NCBI RefSeq assembly: GCF_026341855.1
Contig: NZ_JAPENW010000001.1
Coordinates: forward strand, 4,269,001-4,333,000
DNA: 64,000 nt
From: Streptomyces sp. NBC_00568
Lineage (GTDB): Bacteria > Actinomycetota > Actinomycetes > Streptomycetales > Streptomycetaceae
Direction: 5' to 3'
Within the stretch, counting starts at the first letter, position 1. Each line of letters starts with the position of its first letter. A model generated the notes under the pieces. It saw only the letters and a list, made by a program, of their open reading frames with translations, was not told where the DNA came from and made no database searches. Shown here piece after piece: positions 24,137-32,680 of the stretch. A program made the position numbers and the translations under genes.

Positions 24137-25072
24137 TCACTCCGGGCCGGCGCGCAGGTCCAGCCGCCAGTCCTGACCCACCAGATCCGCGCCGAAGGAC
24201 CGGTGCGGTTTCTCGGCGACCAGGACGAAACCGTGGCGCTGGTAAAGGCGGCGGGCGGCGGCGAGGACGTCGTTGGTCCACAGGACGAGCTCGCGGTAGC
24301 CGACGCCGCGCGCGAAGCCGGTGACGGCCCCGACCAGACAGTCGCCGATGCCGAGACCCCGTGTCTCCGGCTCGACGAGCAGCAGACGCAGGCGGGCCGT
24401 GCCGGGAGCGTCGTCCCGTACGCACATCACGCACCCGACGGGCCGCCCGTCGAGCTCGGCGATCCACACCCGCTCCAGGTGGGGGTCGTGATCCTCGGCG
24501 AAGTCGGCGACGATCCTGGCGACCAGGCCCTCGTAGTCGGTGTTCCAGCCGTACTCGGCCGCGTACAGCGACGCGTTGCGCTGCACGATCCAGCCGAGGT
24601 CGCCGGGGCCCGGTTCGCGCAGGACGACGTCCTCGCGGCCGGGCGCGGCCCGCCCGTCGCCCAGGAGCGTCCGCACCGTGCGCATCGCCTCCGCGAGCCG
24701 CGGTCGGTCGGCTGGGGGCACGGTCGCCAGCAGTGAGCCCACGGTCTGGCGCGCCCGCTCGTCGAGCAGCGCGGCGGCTTCCCGGCCGCGCGCGGTGAGC
24801 GTGATCCGCCGGCGTCGCGGGTCCTTCTCGGACGCGGCGCGTTCGATCAGCCCGTCCTGCTCGAACCTGTTCAGGATCCGGCTCAGATAGCCGGAGTCCA
24901 GGGAGAGTTCGGCCCGGATGTCGGCGGCGTCCGTCCGGGGGGTGTGCGCCAGTTCGTAGAGGACGCGGGACTCTGTCAGCGTGTACGGCGCGTAGAGATG
25001 GCGGCCGTAGTCGAGCGCGCCGATGACGTTCGTGTAGAAGCGGTTGAAGGAGCGGATGTCCTGGACGGTCAT
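24137..25072 (-). CDS. MarR-type winged-helix / GNAT acetyltransferase fusion
   Basis: 311 residues from ATG 25072 (MTVQDIRSFNRFYTNVIGALD). Residues about 1-145 are a MarR domain: TLTESRVLYELAHTP, recognition helix LSLDSGYLSRILNRFEQDGLIERAASEKDPRRRRITLT. Residues about 155-311 are an N-acetyltransferase with VLREPGPGDLGWIVQRNASLY, the acetyl-CoA loop RLRLLLVEPETRGLGIGDCLV and VLWTNDVLAAARRLYQRHGF. The fusion is a recurrent bacterial architecture, thought to let a metabolite acetyltransferase report on or be coupled to its own regulation. The open frame upstream to 25327 lies in low-complexity sequence and is not counted. Confidence 0.9.
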   Translation of the reverse strand: MTVQDIRSFNRFYTNVIGALDYGRHLYAPYTLTESRVLYELAHTPRTDAADIRAELSLDSGYLSRILNRFEQDGLIERAASEKDPRRRRITLTARGREAAALLDERARQTVGSLLATVPPADRPRLAEAMRTVRTLLGDGRAAPGREDVVLREPGPGDLGWIVQRNASLYAAEYGWNTDYEGLVARIVADFAEDHDPHLERVWIAELDGRPVGCVMCVRDDAPGTARLRLLLVEPETRGLGIGDCLVGAVTGFARGVGYRELVLWTNDVLAAARRLYQRHGFVLVAEKPHRSFGADLVGQDWRLDLRAGPE

Positions 25073-25139
25073 GATCGGCCCCGGAGGTCGGCTCTGGATG
25101 GTCACGGTGGCCCGCTCGGCCCGGATGACTGACTCAGTC

Positions 25140-25679
25140 AGAGGTATTGCCCGCCTCGAGCATAGAACCCCCAACCGCGCACCGCCTACCCCCGACCACC
25201 CCCCGATCCGCCCCGCCCCGCACCCGAAGTCCGCCCCACTCGGCAACCCGCCTAGCCCGCCCCGGAGTCCGCGTCGCCCCGCCCAGCCCGCGTTCCGCCT
25301 GTCCCGCGCCCGTGTGCCCAGCGCCACGGCCTGCCCAGCGCCCCGGTCCGTCCAGCGCCCCGGTCCGTCCCGCGGCCCTGCCCGGCCCGTTCGGCTCCAC
25401 CACGGGGCCTGGCCCGACGCCCTGGACTCCCAGGGCGCCGTACGTCAGCCGTGGGCGACCCCGGGGGAGCGGCACGTCAATTCGGGGCGCTCGGAAACCC
25501 TGTGCACCCCGGGCACCCCGGGACCCTGTGCACCTCGGGAACCCTGGCCCCTCCGGAACCCCGGCCCCTCGGGAACCCCGGCCCTCGGGAACCCCGGCCC
25601 CTCGGAACCCCGGCCCTCTCGGGAACCCCGGGAACCCCCGGAAACCCCGAGCCCCCGGAAACCCCGGGGACAGCGGACG
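25140..25679. repeat. Low-complexity GC-rich stretch with ~16-bp tandem repeats
   Basis: The 607 bp between the MarR-GNAT start and the LacI stop contain no convincing gene. The first half (25140-25440) is a C-rich run of CCCGCC/CCAGCG-like words. From about 25500 to 25675 there are many tandem copies of a degenerate 15-17-bp unit such as GGGAACCCCGGCCCCTC, with unit lengths that vary by one or two bases. All six frames look open here only because of the composition. Confidence 0.7.
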
Positions 25680-26729
25680 TCAGTCCCGGGGAACCCCGGT
25701 GGACCCCCGTACCATCAGCTCCCCGCGCACCGTCGCGATCCCGCCCGGCGGCGGCTCCTCGCGGCCCATGGCGATGCGCCCGGCGCGGGCGCCCGCCTCG
25801 GAGAGCGGCAGTCGTACGGTCGTGAGGGCGGGCACCGCGTCGATGCTGAACGGCAGATCGTCGAAGCCCGCGACGGACACGTCGGCCGGGATGCGCAGCC
25901 CCGAGTCGCGCAGAGCCGCGCACGCGCCCAGCGCCACGGTGTCGTTCGCGGCGACGACGGCCGTCAACGACGGGTCGCGGCGCAGGAGTTCGAGCGTCGC
26001 CTCGTAACCGGACCGGCGGTCGTAGCGGCCGTGCACGGTGCGCCGCGGGTCGTCCTCGATGCCGTGGGCGCCGAGCGCGGCGCGGTGGCCCTCCAGGCGG
26101 TGGCGGGTCGTCGTGCGTTCCTCGGGGCCCGCGATGTAACCGAGCCGCCGGTGGCCGAGCCCGATCAGATGCTCGGTGAGCTGCTTGCCGCCGCCGCGGT
26201 TGTCGAAGGTGAGCGCGATCGCCTCCGGCGCCTCGGGCGCGGGCGGCCGCCCGCACAGCACGACCCGGGTCCCCGCCTCCGTCAGCCTGCGCAGCTTCGC
26301 GGCGACGGCGGTGGCATGGGCGGCGTCCTCGATGGCCCCGCCGGTCAGCACGACCGCGGCGGCGCGCTGGCGCTGCAGGAGCGTGAGGTAGGTGAGTTCG
26401 CGCTCCGGGGAGCCGCCGGTGTTGCACACGACGCCGAGCCGCTCCCCGCCGGCGCGCCCACCGGGCCCGCCGATCTCGGACTGGATCGCCGCCGCCATGA
26501 TCCCGAAGAAGGGGTCGGCGATGTCGTTGACCAGGATGCCGACGAGGTCGGAGGTCGCCGCGGCCAGCGAGCTCGCGGGCCCGTTCAGCACATAGTCCAG
26601 CTCGTCCACCGCGCGCAGCACCCGCTCACGCGTGGAGGAGGCCACGGGATAGTTCCCGTTCAGCACGCGCGACACCGTCGCGGGAGAGACCTGCGCGCGG
26701 GCCGCCACGTCCGCCAGGGTCACCGTCAT
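25680..26729 (-). CDS. LacI-family transcriptional repressor
   Basis: 349 residues from ATG 26729, with GGAGG upstream. The N-terminal helix-turn-helix TLADVAARAQVSPATVSRVLNG, the hinge helix region and a periplasmic-binding-like effector domain (VGILVNDIADPFFGIMAAAIQSE ... VAANDTVALGACAALRD ... VAGFDDLPF) are complete. It is divergent from the oxidoreductase/DUF993/isomerase operon and very probably represses it through the operator at 26971-26984. The inducer should be a sugar or cyclitol. Its leader contains a repeated CATCTCGTCGT (26727-26737 and 26750-26760) and many TCGTACG words. Confidence 0.93.
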   Translation of the reverse strand: MTVTLADVAARAQVSPATVSRVLNGNYPVASSTRERVLRAVDELDYVLNGPASSLAAATSDLVGILVNDIADPFFGIMAAAIQSEIGGPGGRAGGERLGVVCNTGGSPERELTYLTLLQRQRAAAVVLTGGAIEDAAHATAVAAKLRRLTEAGTRVVLCGRPPAPEAPEAIALTFDNRGGGKQLTEHLIGLGHRRLGYIAGPEERTTTRHRLEGHRAALGAHGIEDDPRRTVHGRYDRRSGYEATLELLRRDPSLTAVVAANDTVALGACAALRDSGLRIPADVSVAGFDDLPFSIDAVPALTTVRLPLSEAGARAGRIAMGREEPPPGGIATVRGELMVRGSTGVPRD

Positions 26730-26970
26730 CTCGTCGTCCTCCGGTCGCGCATCTCGTCGTACCTCTTCGTACGTCTCGTACGTCGTCGTGCCTGGTCATG
26801 CCTCGTCGTACGGCGTCGAACACGGAGTCGAAGGCCGAGTGCGCCGCGTCCCGTGGCCAGGGTCCGTGCAGACCATACGGCCATCAGCCCCCGTTGTTCG
26901 CCCCCTCGAACAACTCGTCTTCGCGGTGGTCTTGTCCGGACCGCTGCAGAGAGGCTAGCTTCTCAGCAGT

Positions 26971-26984
26971 AGAAAGCGCTTGCT
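26971..26984. promoter_or_regulatory. LacI-type operator
   Basis: AGAAAGCGCTTGCT resembles the LacI/CcpA-family consensus TGAAAGCGCTTTCA, centred on the usual CG step. It lies about 55 bp upstream of the start of the sugar operon, in the 308-bp divergent gap next to the LacI gene. The rest of that gap (26730-26960) holds short TCGTACG-rich repeats near the LacI start and nothing else recognised. Confidence 0.65.
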
Positions 26985-27037
26985 GTCACGCTCACCTGTA
27001 AGCGTGCGCGGCGCCTGACGCGTACGAAGGGAATGAC

Positions 27038-28189
27038 GTGACACGCAAGACGGTGCGTATCGCCATGAACGGCGTGACGGGACGCATGGGCTACCGCCAG
27101 CACCTCGTCCGCTCGATTCTCGCCCTGCGTGACGAGGGCGGCCTCGACCTCGGCGACGGCACCGTGCTGTGGCCCGAGCCCGTCCTCGTCGGCCGCCGCG
27201 AGCGCGCACTGAAGGAGCTCGCCGAGCGGCACGGCCTCGAGCACTGGTCGACGGACCTGGACGCGGTCCTCGCCGATCCGGCCGTCGACCTCTACTTCGA
27301 CGCCCAGGTGACGTCCGCCCGCGAGGAGGCCCTCAGGAAGGCCGTCGCCGCGGGCAAGCACGTCTACACCGAGAAGCCGACCGCCACGGGCCTCGACGGG
27401 GCGCTCGAACTGGCCCGCCTCGCGCACGCCGCCGGCGTCAAGCACGGTGTCGTCCAGGACAAGCTGTTCCTCCCCGGCCTGCTCAAGCTGAAGCGGCTCA
27501 TCGACGGCGGCTTCTTCGGGCGGATCCTGTCCGTCCGCGGGGAGTTCGGCTACTGGGTCTTCGAGGGCGACTGGCAGCAGGCCCAGCGGCCCTCCTGGAA
27601 CTACCGCGCCGAGGACGGCGGCGGCATCGTCGTCGACATGTTCCCGCACTGGGAGTACGTCCTGCACGAGCTCTTCGGCCGCGTCACCTCCGTGCAGGCG
27701 CTCACCGCCACCCACATCCCGCAGCGCTGGGACGAGGGGGACAAGCCGTACGACGCCACCGCCGACGACGCCGCCTACGGCATCTTCGAGCTGGAGGGCG
27801 GCGCGGTGGCCCAGATCAACTCCTCCTGGGCCGTGCGCGTCAACCGCGACGAGCTCGTCGAGTTCCAGGTCGACGGCACGGAGGGATCGGCCGTCGCCGG
27901 ACTGCGCAACTGCCGGGTCCAGCACCGCAGTTCGACCCCCAAGCCGGTCTGGAACCCGGACATCCCGGCCACCTACTCCTTCCGCGACCAGTGGCAGGAG
28001 GTCCCCGACAACGCCGAGTTCGACAACGGCTTCAAGGCCCAGTGGGAGCTGTTCCTGCGGCATGTCTACGCCGACGCCCCCTACCGCTGGGACCTCCTCG
28101 CAGGCGCCCGCGGCGTGCAGCTCGCCGAGCTGGGCCTGAAGTCCTCGGCCGAGGGCCGCCGCCTCGAGGTGCCGGAGATCTCACTGTGA
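27038..28189 (+). CDS. Gfo/Idh/MocA-family oxidoreductase, first gene of the LacI-controlled operon
   Basis: 383 residues from GTG 27038; GAAGGGA lies six bases upstream. NAD(P)-binding glycine motif NGVTGRMG, and EKP in YTEKPTATGLDGAL. The DKLFLPGLLKLKRLIDGGFFGRILSVRGEFGYWVFEGD and GGGIVVDMFPHWEYVLHELFG segments are characteristic of one actinobacterial subgroup that travels with DUF993 proteins. It should oxidise a sugar or polyol carbon to a ketone. The stop codon overlaps the start of the next gene (GTGA), so translation is coupled. A LacI operator lies upstream. Confidence 0.88.
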   Translation: MTRKTVRIAMNGVTGRMGYRQHLVRSILALRDEGGLDLGDGTVLWPEPVLVGRRERALKELAERHGLEHWSTDLDAVLADPAVDLYFDAQVTSAREEALRKAVAAGKHVYTEKPTATGLDGALELARLAHAAGVKHGVVQDKLFLPGLLKLKRLIDGGFFGRILSVRGEFGYWVFEGDWQQAQRPSWNYRAEDGGGIVVDMFPHWEYVLHELFGRVTSVQALTATHIPQRWDEGDKPYDATADDAAYGIFELEGGAVAQINSSWAVRVNRDELVEFQVDGTEGSAVAGLRNCRVQHRSSTPKPVWNPDIPATYSFRDQWQEVPDNAEFDNGFKAQWELFLRHVYADAPYRWDLLAGARGVQLAELGLKSSAEGRRLEVPEISL

Positions 28190-29343
28190 CGATCCGACTC
28201 CCGGGCGCCGACGGCCGGTTGCGGACCTACGAGCCGCGTACCGACCCCCTCGCCGTCCTTCCCGACGGCGCGCCCCTCGCCTCCCGCACGGTCTTCTCGG
28301 CCGCGCACGTCGTCGCCGACCCGTACGCGGACGTCTCGCCCGACGCGCCCGCCGCCGTCGACTGGGACGCCACGCTCGCCTTCCGGCGCCATCTGTGGTC
28401 GCACGGCCTCGGTGTCGCCGAGGCGATGGACACCGCCCAGCGCGGGATGGGCCTGGACTGGGCCGGGGCGGCCGAACTCGTCCGGAGGTCCTCGGCCGAG
28501 GCCCGGGCCGTCGGCGGCCGGATCGCCTGCGGCGTCGGAACGGACCAGCTCACCGGCCCGGCCACGCTCCACCAGGTGCGGGCCGCGTACGAGGAACAGC
28601 TCGCCCTCGTCGAGGAGTCGGGCGCGCGGGCGATCCTGATGGCCTCCCGCGCGCTCGCCGCGGCCGCCGCCGGACCCGAGGACTACCTCGACATCTACGG
28701 CCACCTCCTGCGCCAGGCCGCCGACCCGGTGATCCTCCACTGGCTGGGCCCGATGTTCGACCCGGCGCTGGAGGGCTACTGGGGGTCGCCCGACCTGGAC
28801 GCGGCGACGGAGGTGTTCCTGGAGGTGATCGCCGCCCACCCGGACAAGGTGGACGGCATCAAGGTCTCGCTGCTGGACGCCCGCCGGGAGGTCGAGCTGC
28901 GCCGCCGCCTCCCGGACGGCGTCCGCTGCTACACCGGCGACGACTTCAACTACCCCGAGCTGATCGCGGGCGACGAGCAGGGCTTCAGCCACGCGCTGCT
29001 CGGCATCTTCGACCCGCTGGGTCCGGCGGCCGCCCGGGCCGTACGGGTCCTGGACACGGGCGACGTCAAGGGCTTCCGTGAACTCCTCGACCCCACCGTC
29101 GAGTTGTCCCGCCACCTCTTCCAGCCCCCGACCCGCTTCTACAAGACGGGCGTCGTCTTCCTGGCCTGGCTCGCGGGTCACCAGGAGCACTTCGCGATGG
29201 TCGGCGGCCTCCAGTCGGCGCGCTCGCTGCCGCACTTCGCGCGCGCCTACGAACTGGCCGACGGACTGGGCCTGTTCCCGAGCCCGGAACGTGCCGAGGC
29301 ACGGATGAAGACCCTGCTGGCCCTGTACGGAGTGACCCCATGA
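28186..29343 (+). CDS. DUF993 protein, dihydrodipicolinate-synthase-like (putative aldolase)
   Basis: 385 residues from GTG 28186, overlapping the previous stop by four bases. The family (DUF993) is predicted to share the DHDPS/NAL TIM barrel, whose members make or break carbon-carbon bonds through a Schiff-base Lys. Visible segments include VFSAAHVVADPYADV, FRRHLWSHGLGVAEAMDTAQRGMGLDW, CGVGTDQLTG, DKVDGIKVSLLDARREVELR (the likely Schiff-base Lys is in GIKVS) and CYTGDDFNYPELI. As a working role, it could cleave the keto-product of the upstream oxidoreductase. No member known to me has an established reaction. Next gene overlaps by ATGA. Confidence 0.85.
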   Translation: MTIRLPGADGRLRTYEPRTDPLAVLPDGAPLASRTVFSAAHVVADPYADVSPDAPAAVDWDATLAFRRHLWSHGLGVAEAMDTAQRGMGLDWAGAAELVRRSSAEARAVGGRIACGVGTDQLTGPATLHQVRAAYEEQLALVEESGARAILMASRALAAAAAGPEDYLDIYGHLLRQAADPVILHWLGPMFDPALEGYWGSPDLDAATEVFLEVIAAHPDKVDGIKVSLLDARREVELRRRLPDGVRCYTGDDFNYPELIAGDEQGFSHALLGIFDPLGPAAARAVRVLDTGDVKGFRELLDPTVELSRHLFQPPTRFYKTGVVFLAWLAGHQEHFAMVGGLQSARSLPHFARAYELADGLGLFPSPERAEARMKTLLALYGVTP

Positions 29344-30170
29344 GCAGCCTCGCCCGATTCTCCGTCAACCAGATGACGGTCAAGCAGCTCCCGATGCCCG
29401 AACTGGTCGAGGCCTGCGTGGAGATGGGCATCCCGGGCGTCGGTCTCTGGCGCGAACCCGTGCGGTCGTACGGCCTCGACGCCACCGCGAGACTCGTCCA
29501 CGACGCGGGCCTGGCCGTCACCACCCTGTGCCGGGGCGGCTTCCTCACGGCGATCGACCCGGGGGAGCGGAAGCTCGCCCTGGACGACAACCGGGCGGCC
29601 GTCGACGAGGCCGCGACCCTCGGCACCGACACCCTCGTGCTGGTCTCCGGCGGTCTGCCGTCCGGCTCGAAGGACCTGCGCGGCGCCCGTGAGCGCATCG
29701 CCGACGCGCTCGGCGAACTGGGCCCGTACGCGGCCTCCCGCGGCGTGCGCCTGGCCATCGAGCCGCTCCACCCCATGTACGCCGCCGACCGCTGTGTGGT
29801 CTCCACCCTCGCCCAGGCCCTGGACCTCGCGGAGCGCTTCCCGGCGGAGCAGGTGGGCGTCACCGTCGACACGTACCACCTCTGGTGGGACGACACGGCG
29901 CCCGCGCAGATCGCCCGGGCGGGAGCCGGGGGCCGCATCCACACCTTCCAGCTCGCCGACTGGACCACCCCGCTTCCCGAGGGCGTCCTCAACGGCCGCG
30001 GCCAGCTCGGCGACGGCTCGGTCGACTTCCGCGCGTGGCGGGGTCACGTCGAGGCGGCGGGGTACGCCGGACCCATCGAGGTCGAGCTCTTCAACGACGG
30101 GCTGTGGGCCCGGGACGGGCGGGAGGTGCTGGCGGAGACGGCGGCGAGGTTCGTGGAACACGCCGGGTAA
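29340..30170 (+). CDS. Sugar phosphate isomerase/epimerase family TIM-barrel protein, last gene of the operon
   Basis: 276 residues; ATG overlaps the DUF993 stop codon (ATGA). It has an AP_endonuc_2-type barrel, with candidate metal ligands in LAIEPLHPMYAADR (Glu), VTVDTYHLWWDD (Asp/His), IHTFQLADW and GPIEVELFND (Glu). These motifs match hydroxypyruvate isomerase, inosose isomerase or D-tagatose epimerase relatives. In this operon it would interconvert the substrate or product of the oxidoreductase/DUF993 steps. No kinase or transporter lies in the operon, so uptake must be encoded elsewhere. A perfect-stem terminator follows at 30288-30317. Confidence 0.88.
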   Translation: MSSLARFSVNQMTVKQLPMPELVEACVEMGIPGVGLWREPVRSYGLDATARLVHDAGLAVTTLCRGGFLTAIDPGERKLALDDNRAAVDEAATLGTDTLVLVSGGLPSGSKDLRGARERIADALGELGPYAASRGVRLAIEPLHPMYAADRCVVSTLAQALDLAERFPAEQVGVTVDTYHLWWDDTAPAQIARAGAGGRIHTFQLADWTTPLPEGVLNGRGQLGDGSVDFRAWRGHVEAAGYAGPIEVELFNDGLWARDGREVLAETAARFVEHAG

Positions 30171-30180
30171 AAGAATCTTC

Positions 30181-30239
30181 AGAAGTCCGTGCAACCCTTC
30201 CCCGACCTCGCGGGTCGTACATGGCATCAGGACTTCTGG
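30181..30239 (+). ncRNA. Structured 3'-untranslated element (candidate)
   Basis: CAGAAGTCC (30181-30189) and GGACTTCTG (30231-30239) form a 9-bp outer stem. Inside, CGACC and GGTCG around TCGCG make a second stem, giving a nested hairpin of about 59 nt. It lies just after the operon's last stop codon and before the real terminator at 30288. It may be an mRNA-stability element, a processed 3' RNA or a palindromic mobile repeat. Confidence 0.35.
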
Positions 30240-30287
30240 AGGGGGATCTGGGGGGATCGCGGGGGTTCTGATACGGAGGGGAAAGCC

Positions 30288-30317
30288 GAGGGGCCCGGTC
30301 GACGGACCGGGCCCCTC
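30288..30317 (+). terminator. Terminator of the LacI-controlled operon
   Basis: GAGGGGCCCGGTC (30288-30300) and GACCGGGCCCCTC (30305-30317) form a perfect 13-bp stem with a GACG tetraloop, about 120 bases after the isomerase stop codon. Confidence 0.85.
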
Positions 30318-30424
30318 GAATGCTTTCGCGCGCCGCGACCGGACCCGGGGCGACCCGGACCGGCGCCACCCCCGCTCGTCCACAGTGCCCGGTCGCTGTC
30401 GGAGGCGGGCGGTACCGTCGGATC

Positions 30425-32680
30425 ATGTCCAATCAGGCGGGGGCCGCCCAGACCGGCGAGCGGCGACTGGCCACGCTGGAAGGCGTGCTCGAACGCATCA
30501 CGTACGCCAACGAGGAGAACGGATACACGGTCGCCCGGGTGGACACCGGCCGCGGCGCCGGCGATCTGCTCACCGTCGTCGGATCGCTTCTCGGAGCCCA
30601 GGTCGGCGAGTCCCTGCGCATGGAGGGCCGCTGGGGCTCCCACCCGCAGTACGGCAAGCAGTTCACGGTGGAGAACTACACGACGGTGCTCCCGGCCACC
30701 GTCCAGGGCATCCGCCGCTATCTCGGCTCCGGCCTGGTCAAGGGCATCGGCCCGGTCTTCGCCGACCGCATCACCCAGCACTTCGGACTGGACACCCTGC
30801 GGATCATCGAGGAGGAGCCGAAGCGGCTCATCGAGGTCCCGGGACTCGGCCCCAAGCGCACCGGGAGGATCGCCGACGCCTGGGAGGAGCAGAAGGCGAT
30901 CAAGGAGGTCATGCTCTTCCTCCAGACCGTCGAGGTGTCCACCTCCATCGCGGTCCGCATCTACAAGAAGTACGGCGACGCGTCGATCTCGGTCGTGAAG
31001 AACCAGCCCTACCGCCTGGCATCCGACGTCTGGGGCATCGGCTTCCTCACCGCCGACAAGATCGCCCGGTCCGTCGGCATCCCGCACGACAGCCCGGAGC
31101 GCGTGAAGGCCGGCCTTCAGTACGCCCTGTCCCAGTCCACCGACCAGGGCCACTGCTACCTCCCCGAGGAGCGGCTGATCGCGGACGCGGTGAAGCTGCT
31201 CCAGGTCGACACGGGCCTGGTCATCGAGTGCCTGGCGGAGCTGGCCGCCCCGGCGGAAGAGGGCGAGGACCCCGGTGTCGTACGGGAGAAGGTCCCCGCT
31301 CCGGACGGCGGAGACCCGGTGACGGCCGTCTACCTGGTGCCCTTCCACCGCGCGGAACTCTCGCTCTCCGCCCAGCTGGTGCGCCTGCTGCGCAGCGACC
31401 GTGACCGGATGCCCGGCTTCCACGACGTGGCCTGGGACAAGGCCCTGGCGTGGCTGAAGGGGCGTACGGGCGCGGAGCTGGCCCCCGAGCAGGAGGCGGC
31501 GGTCCGGCTCGCGCTCACCGAGAAGGTCGCCGTGCTCACCGGAGGTCCGGGCTGCGGCAAGTCGTTCACGGTCCGCTCGATCGTGGAACTGGCCCGCGCC
31601 AAGGGGGCCAAGGTGGTCCTCTCCGCGCCCACCGGCCGTGCCGCCAAGCGGCTCGCCGAGCTGACCGGAGCCGAGGCCTCCACGGTGCACCGGCTCCTGG
31701 AGCTCAAGCCGGGCGGTGACGCGGCCTATGACAAGGACCGGCCGCTGGACGCCGACCTGGTGGTGGTCGACGAGGCCTCCATGCTCGACCTCCTGCTCGC
31801 CAACAAGCTGGTCAAGGCAGTGCCCCCGGGCGCCCATCTGCTCTTCGTCGGCGACGTCGACCAGCTGCCGAGCGTCGGCGCGGGCGAGGTGCTGCGCGAT
31901 CTGCTCGCCGACCGCGGCCCGGTCCCGGCGGTCCGCCTCACCAAGGTCTTCCGCCAGGCCCAGCAGTCCGGGGTGGTGACCAACGCGCACCGGATCAACT
32001 CCGGGCAGCACCCCCTGACCGACGGCATGAAGGACTTCTTCCTGTTCGTCGAGGACGACACCGAGGAGGCCGGGCGGCTCACCGTGGACGTGGCGGCCCG
32101 GCGGATTCCGGCCAAGTTCGGGCTCGACCCGCGCCGGGACATCCAGGTCCTCGCTCCCATGCACCGGGGCCCGGCCGGCGCGGGCCACCTCAACGGCCTG
32201 CTCCAGCAGGCCATCACCCCCGGCCGTCCCGACCTCGCCGAGAAGCGGTTCGGCGGCCGGGTCTTCCGGGTCGGGGACAAGGTCACCCAGATCCGCAACA
32301 ACTACGAGAAGGGCGAGAACGGCGTCTTCAACGGCACCGTGGGCGTCGTCACCTCGCTCGATGCGGTCGAGCAGCGTCTGACGGTGCGGACGGACGAGGA
32401 CGAGGAGGTGCCGTACGAATTCGACGAACTCGACGAGCTCGCCCACGCCTACGCGGTGACCATCCACCGCTCCCAGGGCAGCGAGTACCCGGCGGTGGTG
32501 ATCCCGGTGACCACGGGCGCGTGGATGATGCTCCAGCGCAATCTGCTCTACACGGCGGTCACCCGGGCCAAGAAGCTGGTCGTCCTCGTCGGTTCGCGCA
32601 AGGCGATAGGCCAGGCGGTGCGTACGGTGTCCGCGGGACGCCGGTGCACGGCCCTGGACTTCCGGCTGTCCGGCTCATGA
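30425..32680 (+). CDS. recD2: RecD2-type DNA helicase (ATP-dependent, SF1B)
   Basis: 751 residues from ATG 30425 (MSNQAGAAQTG); the open frame upstream has no ribosome site. The N-terminal region specific to RecD2 (RLATLEGVLERITYANEENGYTVARVD; helix-hairpin-helix repeats around GIGPVFADRI, VPGLGPKRTGRI and VWGIGFLTADKIA) precedes the motor. Motor motifs are Walker A GGPGCGKS (residues 373-380), DEAS in VVVDEASMLDL, GDVDQLPSVGAG and the C-terminal AYAVTIHRSQGSEYPAV (motif V/VI). RecD2 is a 5'-3' helicase found without RecB and RecC and is linked to replication-fork and oxidative-damage repair. It is likely monocistronic. Confidence 0.95.
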   Translation: MSNQAGAAQTGERRLATLEGVLERITYANEENGYTVARVDTGRGAGDLLTVVGSLLGAQVGESLRMEGRWGSHPQYGKQFTVENYTTVLPATVQGIRRYLGSGLVKGIGPVFADRITQHFGLDTLRIIEEEPKRLIEVPGLGPKRTGRIADAWEEQKAIKEVMLFLQTVEVSTSIAVRIYKKYGDASISVVKNQPYRLASDVWGIGFLTADKIARSVGIPHDSPERVKAGLQYALSQSTDQGHCYLPEERLIADAVKLLQVDTGLVIECLAELAAPAEEGEDPGVVREKVPAPDGGDPVTAVYLVPFHRAELSLSAQLVRLLRSDRDRMPGFHDVAWDKALAWLKGRTGAELAPEQEAAVRLALTEKVAVLTGGPGCGKSFTVRSIVELARAKGAKVVLSAPTGRAAKRLAELTGAEASTVHRLLELKPGGDAAYDKDRPLDADLVVVDEASMLDLLLANKLVKAVPPGAHLLFVGDVDQLPSVGAGEVLRDLLADRGPVPAVRLTKVFRQAQQSGVVTNAHRINSGQHPLTDGMKDFFLFVEDDTEEAGRLTVDVAARRIPAKFGLDPRRDIQVLAPMHRGPAGAGHLNGLLQQAITPGRPDLAEKRFGGRVFRVGDKVTQIRNNYEKGENGVFNGTVGVVTSLDAVEQRLTVRTDEDEEVPYEFDELDELAHAYAVTIHRSQGSEYPAVVIPVTTGAWMMLQRNLLYTAVTRAKKLVVLVGSRKAIGQAVRTVSAGRRCTALDFRLSGS

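Noticed and set aside
25044..26972. 642-codon plus-strand frame across the repeat block and LacI gene
   Set aside because: It translates low-complexity DNA and then the reverse of the LacI gene. No start site or domain.
30227..32467. Minus-strand frame opposite recD2
   Set aside because: Shadow of recD2, with Val/Gly/Asp/Arg-rich low-information sequence.
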